Source: Bradyrhizobium acaciae (lineage in GTDB: Bacteria; Pseudomonadota; Alphaproteobacteria; Rhizobiales; Xanthobacteraceae). From it: a stretch of DNA of 32,178 nt. The stretch covers positions 1 through 32,178 of the forward strand of contig NZ_JACMYK010000082.1 in assembly GCF_020889785.1 (NCBI RefSeq). The letters are read 5' to 3'. The position numbers and the translations under genes were made by a program. The notes beneath the pieces were generated by a model that did no database searches, had not been told where the DNA came from, and saw only the letters and a list, made by a program, of their open reading frames with translations. Positions 32,029-32,178 of this stretch are shown here, in pieces; positions within the stretch are counted from its first letter, which is position 1; every line of letters begins with the position of its first letter.

Positions 32029-32178
32029 TCATTCAGTCAGCCGGCATCCCGCGCGCTTGAGCATGTCGCGGACGATCAGCGGCGTTGCCGGTGTCTCGGT
32101 CGCGGCGGTGGCAGCCGCGCTTGCGATCGCGTCGCGGGCCTGCTGGGCGTCGAGCGTCAGCTGCCGGGTGCAGGGCGG
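32029..32178 (-). CDS. Unidentified protein, C-terminal part (runs off the window)
   Basis: The last 49 codons of a minus-strand frame: PPCTRQLTLDAQQARDAIAS, then AAATAATETPATPLIVRDML and KRAGCRLTE. It is alanine/threonine-rich in the middle and contains two cysteines. The stop is eight bases from the end of the converging LysR gene. The reading is plausible as protein and fits the tight convergent spacing, but no family is recognised. The true start lies beyond the right edge. Confidence 0.55.
   Translation of the reverse strand, partial: PPCTRQLTLDAQQARDAIASAAATAATETPATPLIVRDMLKRAGCRLTE

Overview
The window reads as a chromosomal segment of a GC-rich alphaproteobacterium of the Hyphomicrobiales, most likely Bradyrhizobium or a close relative. 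Three things suggest this. The intergenic palindromic repeats are of the type scattered through Bradyrhizobium genomes. The order HIG1-type small membrane protein, PduO-type cobalamin adenosyltransferase, etfB, etfA, 3-hydroxybutyryl-CoA dehydrogenase is familiar from that group. The genome also carries an NdvC-like GH17 membrane protein. No search was run, so the genus is an inference. No rRNA, tRNA, CRISPR array, transposase or prophage gene was seen.

Left part (1-9.7 kb). A gene-poor, partly AT-rich leader precedes two exported proteins, one with a FecR domain and one with TPR repeats. A minus-strand operon follows, encoding a MarR regulator, a FUSC membrane protein, a DUF1656 protein and an HlyD adaptor, which together look like an AaeXAB-type efflux system. 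It is divergent from an MFS exporter across an 89-bp gap that holds a tandem repeat, a likely MarR operator. An HNH endonuclease and a CLC-type chloride channel/antiporter come next.

Middle part (9.7-17.7 kb). A minus-strand metabolic block encodes a nitronate monooxygenase-like flavoprotein, an AMP-dependent acyl-CoA synthetase, a DUF2855 protein, a flavin monooxygenase with an NTF2-like front domain, and an NHL beta-propeller protein. A divergent LysR gene lies at its head with a perfect 16-bp palindrome in the gap. The block looks catabolic, but its substrate cannot be read from sequence.

Next part (17.7-27.3 kb). This holds a GH17 glucan-modifying membrane protein that apparently starts at CTG, an AlkA-like DNA glycosylase, GluQ tRNA-modifying synthetase, a soluble hybrid histidine kinase with a histone-H1-like basic tail, a YihY/BrkB membrane protein that overlaps the kinase tail to tail, and the small membrane protein-cobalamin adenosyltransferase-etfBA-hbd run. 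Two clear intrinsic terminators bracket etfBA.

Right part (27.3-32.2 kb). A more mosaic stretch of decayed repeats surrounds a SAM-dependent methyltransferase gene and a small membrane protein gene. Next comes a tightly overlapped operon (tautomerase, aminotransferase, 41-residue membrane peptide) facing a LysR gene, with a 37-bp near-perfect palindrome between them. The window ends in the 3' part of an unidentified minus-strand gene. The strongest leads for something new are this last operon and its palindrome, the basic-tailed kinase, and the undefined oxidative catabolic block.
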